DNA of 64,000 nt from Winogradskyella sp. MH6 (GTDB lineage: Bacteria > Bacteroidota > Bacteroidia > Flavobacteriales > Flavobacteriaceae), in assembly GCF_022810765.1 (NCBI RefSeq), contig NZ_CP094494.1, positions 1,116,001-1,180,000 of the forward strand, in the 5' to 3' direction. Below the pieces are notes generated by a model. The model had not been told where the DNA came from, made no database searches, and saw nothing but the letters and a program-made list of their open reading frames with translations. A program made the translations under genes and the position numbers. Shown here piece after piece: positions 28,489 to 36,856 of this stretch (positions within the stretch are counted from its first letter, which is position 1; the number at the start of each line of letters is the position of its first letter).

Positions 28489-29388
28489 TTAACTACTTGC
28501 CATAATATACTTCTTAGGTGTCGTTCCAAATTTCTTTTTAAAGGCTGCAATAAAATGGCTCGCTGTACTGTAACCTACTTTTAGTCCAACCTCATTAACA
28601 TTATGATTACCCGACTCTAAAAGTTTGCGAGCCACTTCCATTTTATAGTCTAGTAGAAAACCATAAACCGTATCACCATAAATTTGTTTAAAGCCTTCTT
28701 TTAGTTTCTTTAAGCTTAGCCCAATAGTTTCAGATAACTCTTGTAAAGTTGGTGGCTCGGCCATGTTAGCAATAATAATATCTTTTGCTTTTTTGAGTTT
28801 AGCCACATTAACCTCATCGACTAAAAATGGACATTGCTCAACATCCGCATCTTCATTTCTATTAAAGTACAAACTCAAAAGCTCATAAACCTTTCCTTTA
28901 AAATACAGTGGTTTTATCGTTTGGTTAAGGTTAAAACTAATCATTTGGTTTAGTACTACAGCCATAGAGGGATTTATAGTACCATCAGTGTAGTACTTTT
29001 TGTTCTTATTTTCATCCGATAAAAAAGTAACGTAATTGGCATCTTGCGAAAACAAACCATGAAACTTTTTTATAGACATCACAAAAGACACTAACCAAGA
29101 ATGTGGCTTCATCTCTAAACAAATTGGCAAATCGCGTTGCGGATTATAAAGTAGCAAAGATGTTTCTTCTTTAATGCTTAATGTATACGTTCCGTTATTA
29201 AACACAAAATCGGCAGACCCTTTAGTACAAAAGTGAAACTGTATATATGTGCTATCAATCTCACGTTCAAGAATTTCCACATTATCGTTTTCATTCTTGT
29301 GTGTCAACACAAAAAAACCATCTTCTATAAAAGTTTCATCAAAAGTACCTCTAGCGATACTTTTTGAAACCATGTTTTCTAATTTCAT
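28489..29388 (-). CDS. AraC-family transcriptional regulator divergent from hemA
   Basis: 299-residue regulator with a C-terminal double helix-turn-helix (about 200-295): PPTLQELSETIGLSLKKLKE and the second helix pair VNEVGLKVGYSTASHFIAAF. The N-terminal 180 residues form a sensor domain of no family I can name; it is not an obvious cupin. The gene is divergent from hemA with 200 bases between. Control of haem synthesis or iron response is an inference from position. It is followed by a TPR lipoprotein gene. Confidence 0.85.
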   Translation of the reverse strand: MKLENMVSKSIARGTFDETFIEDGFFVLTHKNENDNVEILEREIDSTYIQFHFCTKGSADFVFNNGTYTLSIKEETSLLLYNPQRDLPICLEMKPHSWLVSFVMSIKKFHGLFSQDANYVTFLSDENKNKKYYTDGTINPSMAVVLNQMISFNLNQTIKPLYFKGKVYELLSLYFNRNEDADVEQCPFLVDEVNVAKLKKAKDIIIANMAEPPTLQELSETIGLSLKKLKEGFKQIYGDTVYGFLLDYKMEVARKLLESGNHNVNEVGLKVGYSTASHFIAAFKKKFGTTPKKYIMASS

Positions 29389-29547
29389 TTTCTCGTTATT
29401 TAGATTCGTTCTAAACTAAGAGTTGTAAAACCCCTGATTTTACAGTAAAAATATGACAAAAATCATGTTTTTTGAAAAAATACTCTTAAAAAACCCGAAA
29501 CGACACTTTAAGTTCTTTTAGCGTTATTTTTTTTGTAGCATCAAACA

Positions 29548-29555
29548 TAAATTTG
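29548..29555 (+). promoter_or_regulatory. -7 box of the hemA operon
   Basis: TAAATTTG matches TAnnTTTG, 33 bases before the hemA ATG. A TTG at 29533-29535 is closer than the usual -33 spacing. This promoter would drive hemA-hemCD and perhaps hemE. Confidence 0.5.
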
Positions 29556-29588
29556 CTTTGTTAATTTCCAAGTCAGGTAAACGAGCGA

Positions 29589-30842
29589 ATGCAACATCAC
29601 AAAAACACATATTTTTATGCCATAGGTCTTAGCTATCAAAAAGCTGATGCCGAAGTGCGTGGTCATTTTAGCCTAAGCGATACGGCTAAACAAAACCTAT
29701 TAGCAGAAGCAAAGCAAAATGGAATAGAAAGTCTTATTGTAATTTCTACTTGTAACCGTACAGAGTTATATGGTTTTGCTGAGCATCCTTACCAACTTAT
29801 ACATTTACTTTGTGAAAACACAAAAGGTACTGTAGAAGAGTTCCAAGATGTAGCTTATGTACACAAAGGCAAAAGCGCCATAAACCATATGTTCAGAGTT
29901 GGCTCTGGTTTAGACAGTCAAATTTTGGGCGATTTTGAAATTATTAGCCAATTAAAATTTGCGGCGAGGGCTTCAAAAAAAGAAGGTTTATTAAATTCAT
30001 TTACTGAGCGTCTTGTAAATTCCGTAATTCAGGCAAGCAAACGCATCAAGAACGAAACCGAATTATCTTCTGGTGCAACATCAGTGTCTTTTGCTTCTGT
30101 TCAGTACATTATGAATAATGTTGAGCACATTTCAGAAAAAAACATTCTACTTTTCGGTACAGGCAAAATAGGTCGTAATACTTGCGAAAATTTAGTAAAG
30201 CACACTAAAAACTCGCACATCACCCTTATTAATAGAACAAAAACTAAAGCTGAAGAAGTTGCAGGAAAATTCAATCTTATTGTAAAAGATTACGAAAATC
30301 TTGAAACTGAAATTAACAACTCTGATATTGTCATAGTAGCTACAGGTGCTCAGAATCCAACGGTTTACAAAGATTTAATTACCACAGAAAAACCATTGTT
30401 AGTTTTAGATTTATCCATCCCAAAAAATGTGAACGAAGATATAACTGAGTTAAAAAATGTATCTTTAGTACATATGGATGATTTGGCTAAAATTACGGAC
30501 GATACTCTAGAAAAGCGCAAAGCATTTATACCTAATGCAGAAGCTATTATAGAAGAAATTATGGCCGATTTTAATACATGGCTAAACACCTTAAAGTTTG
30601 TACCAACAATACAAGCCTTAAAACATAAACTTACCGATTTTAAGAATTCGGAATTAAATACACAACGTAAAAAATTATCCGATTTTAATGAAGATCAAGC
30701 AGAACTGATTACCAACAATATTATTCAAAAAATTACCAATCAGTTTGCGCACCACTTTAGAGAAGACAACGATACGTCTGATGAGAGTTTAGAACTCATC
30801 AAAAAAATATTTCAGCTAGAAGAAACTTCACAGAATGTCTAA
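29589..30842 (+). CDS. hemA: Glutamyl-tRNA reductase
   Basis: First committed enzyme of C5-pathway haem synthesis: it reduces glutamyl-tRNA(Glu) to glutamate-1-semialdehyde with NADPH. The catalytic Cys55 sits in the conserved STCNRTELY. The SSGATSVSFASVQY region, the Rossmann GTGKIGRNTCENL and a C-terminal dimerisation helix are all present. Length 417 is normal. The stop overlaps hemCD by eight bases, so translation is coupled. hemL, for the next step, is not in the window. Confidence 0.96.
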   Translation: MQHHKNTYFYAIGLSYQKADAEVRGHFSLSDTAKQNLLAEAKQNGIESLIVISTCNRTELYGFAEHPYQLIHLLCENTKGTVEEFQDVAYVHKGKSAINHMFRVGSGLDSQILGDFEIISQLKFAARASKKEGLLNSFTERLVNSVIQASKRIKNETELSSGATSVSFASVQYIMNNVEHISEKNILLFGTGKIGRNTCENLVKHTKNSHITLINRTKTKAEEVAGKFNLIVKDYENLETEINNSDIVIVATGAQNPTVYKDLITTEKPLLVLDLSIPKNVNEDITELKNVSLVHMDDLAKITDDTLEKRKAFIPNAEAIIEEIMADFNTWLNTLKFVPTIQALKHKLTDFKNSELNTQRKKLSDFNEDQAELITNNIIQKITNQFAHHFREDNDTSDESLELIKKIFQLEETSQNV

Positions 30843-32427
30843 AATTATTCGCATTGGCACACGCGATAGCCAATTAGCACTATGGCAAGCTAAAACTGTA
30901 CAATCGCAGTTAGAACGCTTAGGTCACAAAACCGTATTAGTACCTGTAAAATCAACAGGAGATATTGTACTTGACAAACCATTATACGAACTAGGTATAA
31001 CTGGCATTTTTACCAAGACTCTAGATATCGCCATGCTTAATGAAGACATTGATATTGCAGTACACTCATTAAAAGATGTTCCTACAGTTTTACCAAAAGG
31101 CATTGTACAAGCTGCCGTTATAAAACGTGGTAATGTTAACGATACTTTGGTGTTTAAAAACAATGAAGAATTCTTATCAGCAAGAGACGCTGTAATTGCT
31201 ACAGGCAGCCTTCGTAGACGTGCTCAATGGCTTAACCGATACCCAACACATAAGGTTGAAAACATACGTGGCAACGTTAATTCAAGATTACAAAAACTTG
31301 AAGACAACGAGCATTGGAATGGTGCTATTTTCGCTGCTGCTGGTATTGGTAGATTAAACATAAGACCAGAAAATGCTATCAATTTGCATTGGATGATTCC
31401 TGCTCCTGCGCAAGGTGCCATTATGGTTACTGCTTTAGAAAAGGATGAAGAGATCCTAGAGATTTGCCAGGAAATTAATCATGAAGAAACTCAAATTTGC
31501 ACAGCAATTGAGCGCGAATTTTTAAACCGATTAGAAGGAGGTTGTACTGCTCCAATTGGTGCCTTAGCTTTCATTAAAAATGAAGAAGTCAATTTTAAAG
31601 GCATCCTTCTAAGTAAAGATGGTACCAAAAAAATAGAAGTTGCTAAAGTTGTTCCATTAGGTAAGCATCATGATTTATCAGAATTTTGTGCCAATTACAT
31701 TATAGGTAAAGGTGGTAAAACACTTATTGACCAATTACAACGTAGCGATAAGGAAACCAATATATACTCTACCAAGAAACTTACAGACGACCAATTACTA
31801 TTATTTCATAACGACGTTGTTGCCGATAGTAATGATGCCATTAAAATAAGTCTTAATCGTATTCCAAAAACGATAGTGCGTAATGAAATTAAAAATGTAA
31901 TCATTACCAGTAAAAATGCTGTTGAAGCTTTGCTTCATAATTTTTCGGCAATAGAGTTACAGTTCAAAAATATTTATTGTGTTGGCAGACGTACAAAGCG
32001 TTTGGTTGAAAAACGAATAGGCAAAGTCACACATACTGAATCTAATGCTAAAAAATTAGCCAACTATTTGGTTGAATATATAGAAGGCACAGAGGTTACC
32101 TACTTTTGTAGCGACTTGCGATTAGATGATTTACCTAACATTCTATCTGAAAACAACATAACAGTTAACGAAATTGAAGCCTACCAAACCAAGTTTGATG
32201 CTGATAAAGTTGACGCTAAAGTAGATGGAGTAATGTTTTATAGTCCATCAACAGTAGAAAGCTATTTAAAACAGAATAAAGCCACTGGTATTGCTTTTTG
32301 TATAGGCGAAACCACAGCAAAAGCAGCAAGTCAGTATTTTGAAGATGTTCGTATTGCAAAAGTACCGACTGTTGAGAGTGTTATTGAGTTGGTGAATGAT
32401 TATTTCCTGCAAAAGCAGGAATCTTAA
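30835..32427 (+). CDS. hemCD: Porphobilinogen deaminase / uroporphyrinogen-III synthase fusion
   Basis: Two consecutive haem enzymes in one 530-residue protein. Residues 1 to about 305 are hydroxymethylbilane synthase, with IRIGTRDSQLALWQA at the start, the catalytic-loop region HSLKDVPT and the dipyrromethane-anchoring Cys237 in EGGCTAPIGA. Residues about 345-530 are uroporphyrinogen-III synthase (VIITSKNAVEALL, YCVGRRTKRLVE, VMFYSPSTVESYL). The HemD half is divergent in sequence, as usual. This fusion is typical of Flavobacteriia. It overlaps hemA by eight bases. Confidence 0.94.
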   Translation: MSKIIRIGTRDSQLALWQAKTVQSQLERLGHKTVLVPVKSTGDIVLDKPLYELGITGIFTKTLDIAMLNEDIDIAVHSLKDVPTVLPKGIVQAAVIKRGNVNDTLVFKNNEEFLSARDAVIATGSLRRRAQWLNRYPTHKVENIRGNVNSRLQKLEDNEHWNGAIFAAAGIGRLNIRPENAINLHWMIPAPAQGAIMVTALEKDEEILEICQEINHEETQICTAIEREFLNRLEGGCTAPIGALAFIKNEEVNFKGILLSKDGTKKIEVAKVVPLGKHHDLSEFCANYIIGKGGKTLIDQLQRSDKETNIYSTKKLTDDQLLLFHNDVVADSNDAIKISLNRIPKTIVRNEIKNVIITSKNAVEALLHNFSAIELQFKNIYCVGRRTKRLVEKRIGKVTHTESNAKKLANYLVEYIEGTEVTYFCSDLRLDDLPNILSENNITVNEIEAYQTKFDADKVDAKVDGVMFYSPSTVESYLKQNKATGIAFCIGETTAKAASQYFEDVRIAKVPTVESVIELVNDYFLQKQES

Positions 32428-32475
32428 AAAACTAAGTTACAATTAAACTAGATTCCTTCCATATAAGGAATGACA
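32402..32475. repeat. REP-like palindromic repeats between hemCD and hemE
   Basis: Two hairpins in tandem: TTCCTGC - AAAA - GCAGGAA at 32404-32421, inside the last codons of hemCD, and ATTCCTT - 6 bases - AAGGAAT at 32452-32471 followed by GACA. The second matches the palindromic repeat at 15963. They may slow or attenuate transcription between hemCD and hemE. Confidence 0.45.
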
Positions 32476-32480
32476 GAACT

Positions 32481-33512
32481 ATGATAAAGAACGATTTATA
32501 CCTACGAGCTTTAAAAGGAGAAACTGTAGAACGACCACCTGTATGGATGATGCGTCAGGCTGGCAGATACCTTCCTGAGTTTATGGAAATTAAGGCTAAA
32601 TATGACTTTTTTACACGTTGTCGTACTCCTGAATTGGCAAGTGAGATTACCGTACAACCTATTCGTCGTTATGGTATGGATGCTGCTATTTTGTTCAGTG
32701 ATATTTTGGTGATTCCGCAAGCCATGAATATTGAGGTAGAAATGAAACCTAATTTTGGTCCTTATTTACCAAATCCTGTGCGTTCTCAGAAAGATGTGGA
32801 CAATGTTATTGTTCCAGATGTTCATGTTGAGCTAGATTATGTAATGCAAGCAATAAAAGCTACCAAGGAATTACTTAATAACGAGATTCCGCTTATTGGT
32901 TTTGCTGGTTCACCTTGGACAATCCTTTGTTACTGCGTACAAGGCCAAGGTTCTAAAAACTTTGACAAGGCTAAAGAGTTTTGTTTTACAAACCCTGTTG
33001 CGGCTCATAATTTACTTCAAAAAATAACAGATACTACTATTGCTTACTTAAAAGCAAAAGTAGCTGCTGGTTGTAATGCTATTCAGATTTTTGATTCTTG
33101 GGGAGGCATGTTATCTCCTGTAGATTACCAAGAATTTTCTTGGCAATACATCAACCAAATCATTGAAGCTTTAAAAGACGATGCTCCTGTAATTGCTTTT
33201 GGTAAAGGCTGCTGGTTTGCTCTAGGTGAAATGGCAAAATCTAATGCGTCTGCTTTAGGTATCGATTGGACCTGTTCTGCTAAAAACGCACGTTACTTAA
33301 CTGGTGGAAACATTACATTACAAGGTAATTTTGACCCAACGCGATTGTTTTCACCACCTAGTGAAATCAAAAAAATGGTGCACCAAATGATTAATGAATT
33401 TGGAAAAGATAAATACATTGTAAATTTAGGTCATGGTATTTTACCAAATATTCCGTTAGATAACGCCAAGGCTTTTATTGATGCTGTAAAGGAATATCAA
33501 AGCCCATCTTAA
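32481..33512 (+). CDS. hemE: Uroporphyrinogen decarboxylase
   Basis: Removes four acetate carboxyls from uroporphyrinogen III to give coproporphyrinogen III. The substrate-binding N-terminal [17 protein letters not shown], the catalytic Asp region [35 protein letters not shown] and the C-terminal [11 protein letters not shown] are all conserved. Length 343 is normal. It follows hemCD after 53 bases holding a palindromic repeat. Confidence 0.96.
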   Translation: MIKNDLYLRALKGETVERPPVWMMRQAGRYLPEFMEIKAKYDFFTRCRTPELASEITVQPIRRYGMDAAILFSDILVIPQAMNIEVEMKPNFGPYLPNPVRSQKDVDNVIVPDVHVELDYVMQAIKATKELLNNEIPLIGFAGSPWTILCYCVQGQGSKNFDKAKEFCFTNPVAAHNLLQKITDTTIAYLKAKVAAGCNAIQIFDSWGGMLSPVDYQEFSWQYINQIIEALKDDAPVIAFGKGCWFALGEMAKSNASALGIDWTCSAKNARYLTGGNITLQGNFDPTRLFSPPSEIKKMVHQMINEFGKDKYIVNLGHGILPNIPLDNAKAFIDAVKEYQSPS

Positions 33513-33639
33513 TCTTCCTAAGGGGAGGAAACTAAATGGGTTCGGAATGTAATTTGTAACATGGTAGTCTTTAGAGCGTCTACTATGAAAACAAATCTTA
33601 ATAATTTCCTTTCCTAAAGAAAGGGTTAAGGACAGGCTT
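33513..33639. repeat. Intergenic region with palindromic repeats after hemE
   Basis: Holds two small hairpins, TTCCT - 6 bases - AGGAA at 33515-33530 and CCTTTC - CTAAA - GAAAGG at 33608-33624, the latter leading into GGTTAAGGACAGGCTT. The second looks like a degraded copy of the CCTCC/GGAGG-type intergenic repeats of Bacteroidota. No promoter box of the TAnnTTTG type is seen here. Confidence 0.35.
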
Positions 33640-34422
33640 ATGATACAAAACATTTTTAGAGGACTCCACGTTTACACAGGTGCTTACGGATTGATTTCAA
33701 AATTAAAACTTTGGAAATATTTCGTTATTCCTGTAATAATTAGTGTTGTTGTTTTTGCTATGATTTTTGTTTCAGCTTACGGGTTATCCGATAATCTTGG
33801 TGAGTGGATTGCTGGCATTTGGGTTTGGGAAACTGGTAAAGCTACCTTTACAGCTATTTCAACATTCTTTAGTGGCATTGTAATTTTTGCGATAGGACTT
33901 ATTCTGTATAAGCATATTATAATGGCATTGTCTTCGCCTTTTATGAGTCCCGTTTCAGAAAAAATAGAGGCCTATTTTACAGGCAAACCAGCCAAGAATT
34001 ATGTGAGTACCAATTTTTCTAAACAATTGGTTAGAGGTATAAGAATAGGTATGCGAAATTTATTTAAAGAATTAATCCTTACCATTCCTATTCTCATTCT
34101 TAAATTTATTCCTGTCGTAAATATTTTTTCAACCGTATTACTCTTTTTGGTTCAGTCGTATTATGCTGGTTTTGCTAATATGGACTATACTTTAGAACGT
34201 CATTTTAAATACAAAGAAAGTGTTGCTTTTATAAGGCAACATAGAGGTTTAGCTATTGGCAATGGTATTGGTTTCTTACTGTTATTACTCATTCCTGTGG
34301 TTGGTGTTATCTTAGTACTGCCATTAAGTGTTACCTCAGCATCAGTAATTGCAGTAGATTTATTGTTTGATGATGACGAAGAGATTGGTTTTGAACCTTT
34401 TGATAAAATAGAACTCAGCTAA
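33640..34422 (+). CDS. EI24-domain (CysZ-like) membrane protein
   Basis: Inner-membrane protein of 260 residues with about four to five helices (near residues 20-45, 70-95, 140-180 and 205-235). It matches the EI24 family, which includes the sulfate permease CysZ and etoposide-induced proteins. An Asp/Glu-rich tail follows the last helix. It is placed between hemE and hemF, and overlaps the GNAT gene by one base, so co-transcription with haem genes is likely. The transported substrate is unknown. Confidence 0.8.
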   Translation: MIQNIFRGLHVYTGAYGLISKLKLWKYFVIPVIISVVVFAMIFVSAYGLSDNLGEWIAGIWVWETGKATFTAISTFFSGIVIFAIGLILYKHIIMALSSPFMSPVSEKIEAYFTGKPAKNYVSTNFSKQLVRGIRIGMRNLFKELILTIPILILKFIPVVNIFSTVLLFLVQSYYAGFANMDYTLERHFKYKESVAFIRQHRGLAIGNGIGFLLLLLIPVVGVILVLPLSVTSASVIAVDLLFDDDEEIGFEPFDKIELS

Positions 34423-34958
34423 TGACATTACGTTTTAATGATTTTGAAATTAGTGCTGTACACGAAGGTGATGCCTGGAAGATTTGCGACTTTTGCGTTG
34501 CTAATTCAGATCGATTAAAACGTTATTTCCCAAAAACACTAGAGCAGAATTTAAATCCAACATTATCACAACTATTTGTAGACAAAAAGGTGAAGCAATT
34601 CAAATCCAAAGAAGAATTTTTGTTCACTTTAAAACATTCTGAAAATCGAAAACTAGTTGGTCTTATCTACATTAAAGAGCTCAACTGGGATACAAAACAA
34701 GGCGAATACGCATATTGCGTAGACTACACTCTAAAAGGTAAACAGTTAATGTCTAAAGCGATTTCAGAATTAAATCGGTTTGCTTTTAACGAGTTGGGTT
34801 TAGAAACTATTCAAATTATTGCCCATAAAGATAACTTATCAAGTATTAAAGTCGCTTTGAACAATAATTTTGAATGGCAAAAAACACTTAAGAATGAATT
34901 TACTCCTATCGGTGAAAAACCTTTGGATATGGAGTTATATGAATTATATAAAAGTTAG
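34422..34958 (+). CDS. GNAT-family N-acetyltransferase (RimJ/RimL type)
   Basis: 178-residue acetyl-CoA-dependent N-acetyltransferase. The fold is recognised from LVGLIYIKELNWDTKQGEYA (strands 4-5) and the acyl-CoA binding helix YTLKGKQLMSKAISELNRFAF, ending with ETIQIIAHKDNLSSIKVALN. The substrate could be a ribosomal or other protein N-terminus or a small amine. It shares a TAATG overlap with the EI24 gene and lies three bases before hemF, so it is in the haem operon by position. Confidence 0.82.
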   Translation: MTLRFNDFEISAVHEGDAWKICDFCVANSDRLKRYFPKTLEQNLNPTLSQLFVDKKVKQFKSKEEFLFTLKHSENRKLVGLIYIKELNWDTKQGEYAYCVDYTLKGKQLMSKAISELNRFAFNELGLETIQIIAHKDNLSSIKVALNNNFEWQKTLKNEFTPIGEKPLDMELYELYKS

Positions 34959-34961
34959 ATT

Positions 34962-35864
34962 TTGAAAGACAAATTTTACAACTACATACAACAATTACAA
35001 GACACCATCACTTCTAAACTTGAAGCTATTGATGGCAAAGCAAAATTTCAAGAAGATCTTTGGAAAAGACCAGAAGGTGGTGGAGGAAGAACTCGTGTTA
35101 TAGAAAACGGCAATGTGTTTGAAAAAGGAGGTGTTAATATTTCTGGTGTACATGGCAAATTACCAGATAGCATGCAGAAGTATTTTGGTGTTGAAGATGC
35201 TGATTTTTTTGCTTGTGGATTAAGTCTTGTTATTCACCCTAAAAGTCCAATGGTGCCAACTGTACATGCTAATTGGCGCTATTTTGAAATGTATGATCAA
35301 GATGGTAATATTGTAGATCAATGGTTTGGTGGTGGACAAGATTTAACGCCTTACTATTTGTTTGATGAAGACGCTAAACACTTTCATCAAACCTGTAAAA
35401 CAGCATGTGATAAACATAATCCTGAATTCTACCCAAAATACAAGGCACGTTGTGACGAATACTTTTACAATGCGCACCGTAACGAAGCACGAGGTATAGG
35501 TGGCTTGTTTTTCGATTATTGTAAAGCAAGTGATTATATGAAAATGGAAAACTGGTACGATTTCGTTACCGAAGTTGGTGATAGCTTCTTAGAAGCATAC
35601 GTGCCTATTGTTGAAAAACGCAAAGATTTAGACTATACTCAGGAACAACGCGATTGGCAAGAAATAAGACGTGGCCGTTATGTGGAATTCAATTTAGTAC
35701 ATGATAAAGGCACACTTTTCGGACTTAAAACCAACGGACGAATTGAAAGTATTTTGATGAGTTTGCCACCACATGTGCAATGGGTTTACGACCATCATCC
35801 TGAAAAAGGAAGCGAGGAAGAAAAATTGATTGATGTTTTACAAAATCCTAAAGAGTGGGTTTAA
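34962..35864 (+). CDS. hemF: Oxygen-dependent coproporphyrinogen III oxidase (TTG start)
   Basis: Oxidatively decarboxylates coproporphyrinogen III to protoporphyrinogen IX, using oxygen. Conserved blocks are RPEGGGGRTRVIENGNVFEK, HANWRYFEMY, WFGGGQDLTPYY and RRGRYVEFNLVHDKGT. Length 300 is normal. The start is TTG at 34962: the protein from here begins MKDKFYNYIQQLQDTI, which matches the family N-terminus, while the first ATG in frame would delete most of the first catalytic block. The stop overlaps the next gene by ten bases. Confidence 0.95.
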   Translation: MKDKFYNYIQQLQDTITSKLEAIDGKAKFQEDLWKRPEGGGGRTRVIENGNVFEKGGVNISGVHGKLPDSMQKYFGVEDADFFACGLSLVIHPKSPMVPTVHANWRYFEMYDQDGNIVDQWFGGGQDLTPYYLFDEDAKHFHQTCKTACDKHNPEFYPKYKARCDEYFYNAHRNEARGIGGLFFDYCKASDYMKMENWYDFVTEVGDSFLEAYVPIVEKRKDLDYTQEQRDWQEIRRGRYVEFNLVHDKGTLFGLKTNGRIESILMSLPPHVQWVYDHHPEKGSEEEKLIDVLQNPKEWV

Positions 35865-36808
35865 GATTCAAAATAGTGTCGCTGTTTCTCTTTTGTGGAT
35901 TCTTACACTCACAACAAGACAGTCTAACTACAAATGAATATATAACAACTTTCCCAAGCAAAATATCGACTAGAATTTCATTAGTAAATACTTCCAATAG
36001 TTTTATTCTAAATGATGTTGCAAACAATGCCAAATACGAATTAAAACCGAATGTAAGGGAATATTTAGGTTTTTCAGTTCTTTTCAGAAGTATTGAAATA
36101 GATTATGGGTTTTCTCCTCAAATTTTTAATGCTAATAAAGACAATGACAATTCTAGGCTCTTTAACCTAAACTTTAGGATGTTTATGGGTCAATGGATGC
36201 AAACGATTGATCTTTATAACCAGAAAGGGTTTTACTTTTCTTCAAATGATCAAAGAGTCAATCTCAGTGGTGTAAAAACCTTTAAAATAGGAGGATCAAC
36301 GTCTTATATTTTCAATAAGAATTTTTCGTTTAGAGCTATAGGTTTTCAAAATGAGTGGCAAACTAAAAGTGCTGGTAGTTTTGTCCCATCTATATATTAC
36401 TATTACACAAAATACCATTTAACATTAGAAGATATCGATGAAAAGGCTCACTCTTATGATATTGCTCTCGGACCTTCATACTATTACAATTTTTGCTTAA
36501 ATCGAAATTTTATATTCTCCTTGGGTGCTCATGCTGGTGTGGGTTTAAATCATAGTTCAAATCTTGGAGAAGGAGATTTTACTTCAATTTTATATGATTT
36601 TTCTGGGAGAGCAGTAGTTGGTTATAACTCTGATACTTTTTTTGCTGGAATAAATTCAAACATCATCTTACTTGAACATAAAATTGATGCCTCGACAGTA
36701 CAAGATGATACGATTCCTTTTTTAGAATTCTATATTGGTTATCGTTTTAATGCTCCTAAAAAATGGGTTAAATTTGCTGATGATTTCAATAAAAAATATG
36801 GATTATAA
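35855..36808 (+). CDS. Exported beta-barrel-like protein (DUF4421-like), function unknown
   Basis: 317-residue protein with a signal peptide (about 1-19, …FLHSQ) followed by alternating amphipathic beta-strands such as FLGFSVLFRSIEIDYGFS and GRAVVGYNSDTFFAGIN, and an aromatic strand near the end. It resembles the Bacteroidota DUF4421 group, thought to be outer-membrane proteins. The start is GTG 35855, overlapping the hemF stop, because it is the codon that leaves a full signal peptide. The link to haem genes is positional only. Confidence 0.68.
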   Translation: MGLRFKIVSLFLFCGFLHSQQDSLTTNEYITTFPSKISTRISLVNTSNSFILNDVANNAKYELKPNVREYLGFSVLFRSIEIDYGFSPQIFNANKDNDNSRLFNLNFRMFMGQWMQTIDLYNQKGFYFSSNDQRVNLSGVKTFKIGGSTSYIFNKNFSFRAIGFQNEWQTKSAGSFVPSIYYYYTKYHLTLEDIDEKAHSYDIALGPSYYYNFCLNRNFIFSLGAHAGVGLNHSSNLGEGDFTSILYDFSGRAVVGYNSDTFFAGINSNIILLEHKIDASTVQDDTIPFLEFYIGYRFNAPKKWVKFADDFNKKYGL

Positions 36809-36856
36809 AACAGTAACTATCCTTTTTTATAATTTGAATATGACTTAACATTTTCA

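Noticed and set aside
28482..28550. N-terminal extension of the TPR lipoprotein
   Set aside because: It overlaps the end of the AraC gene and adds 23 charged residues before a clear lipoprotein signal.
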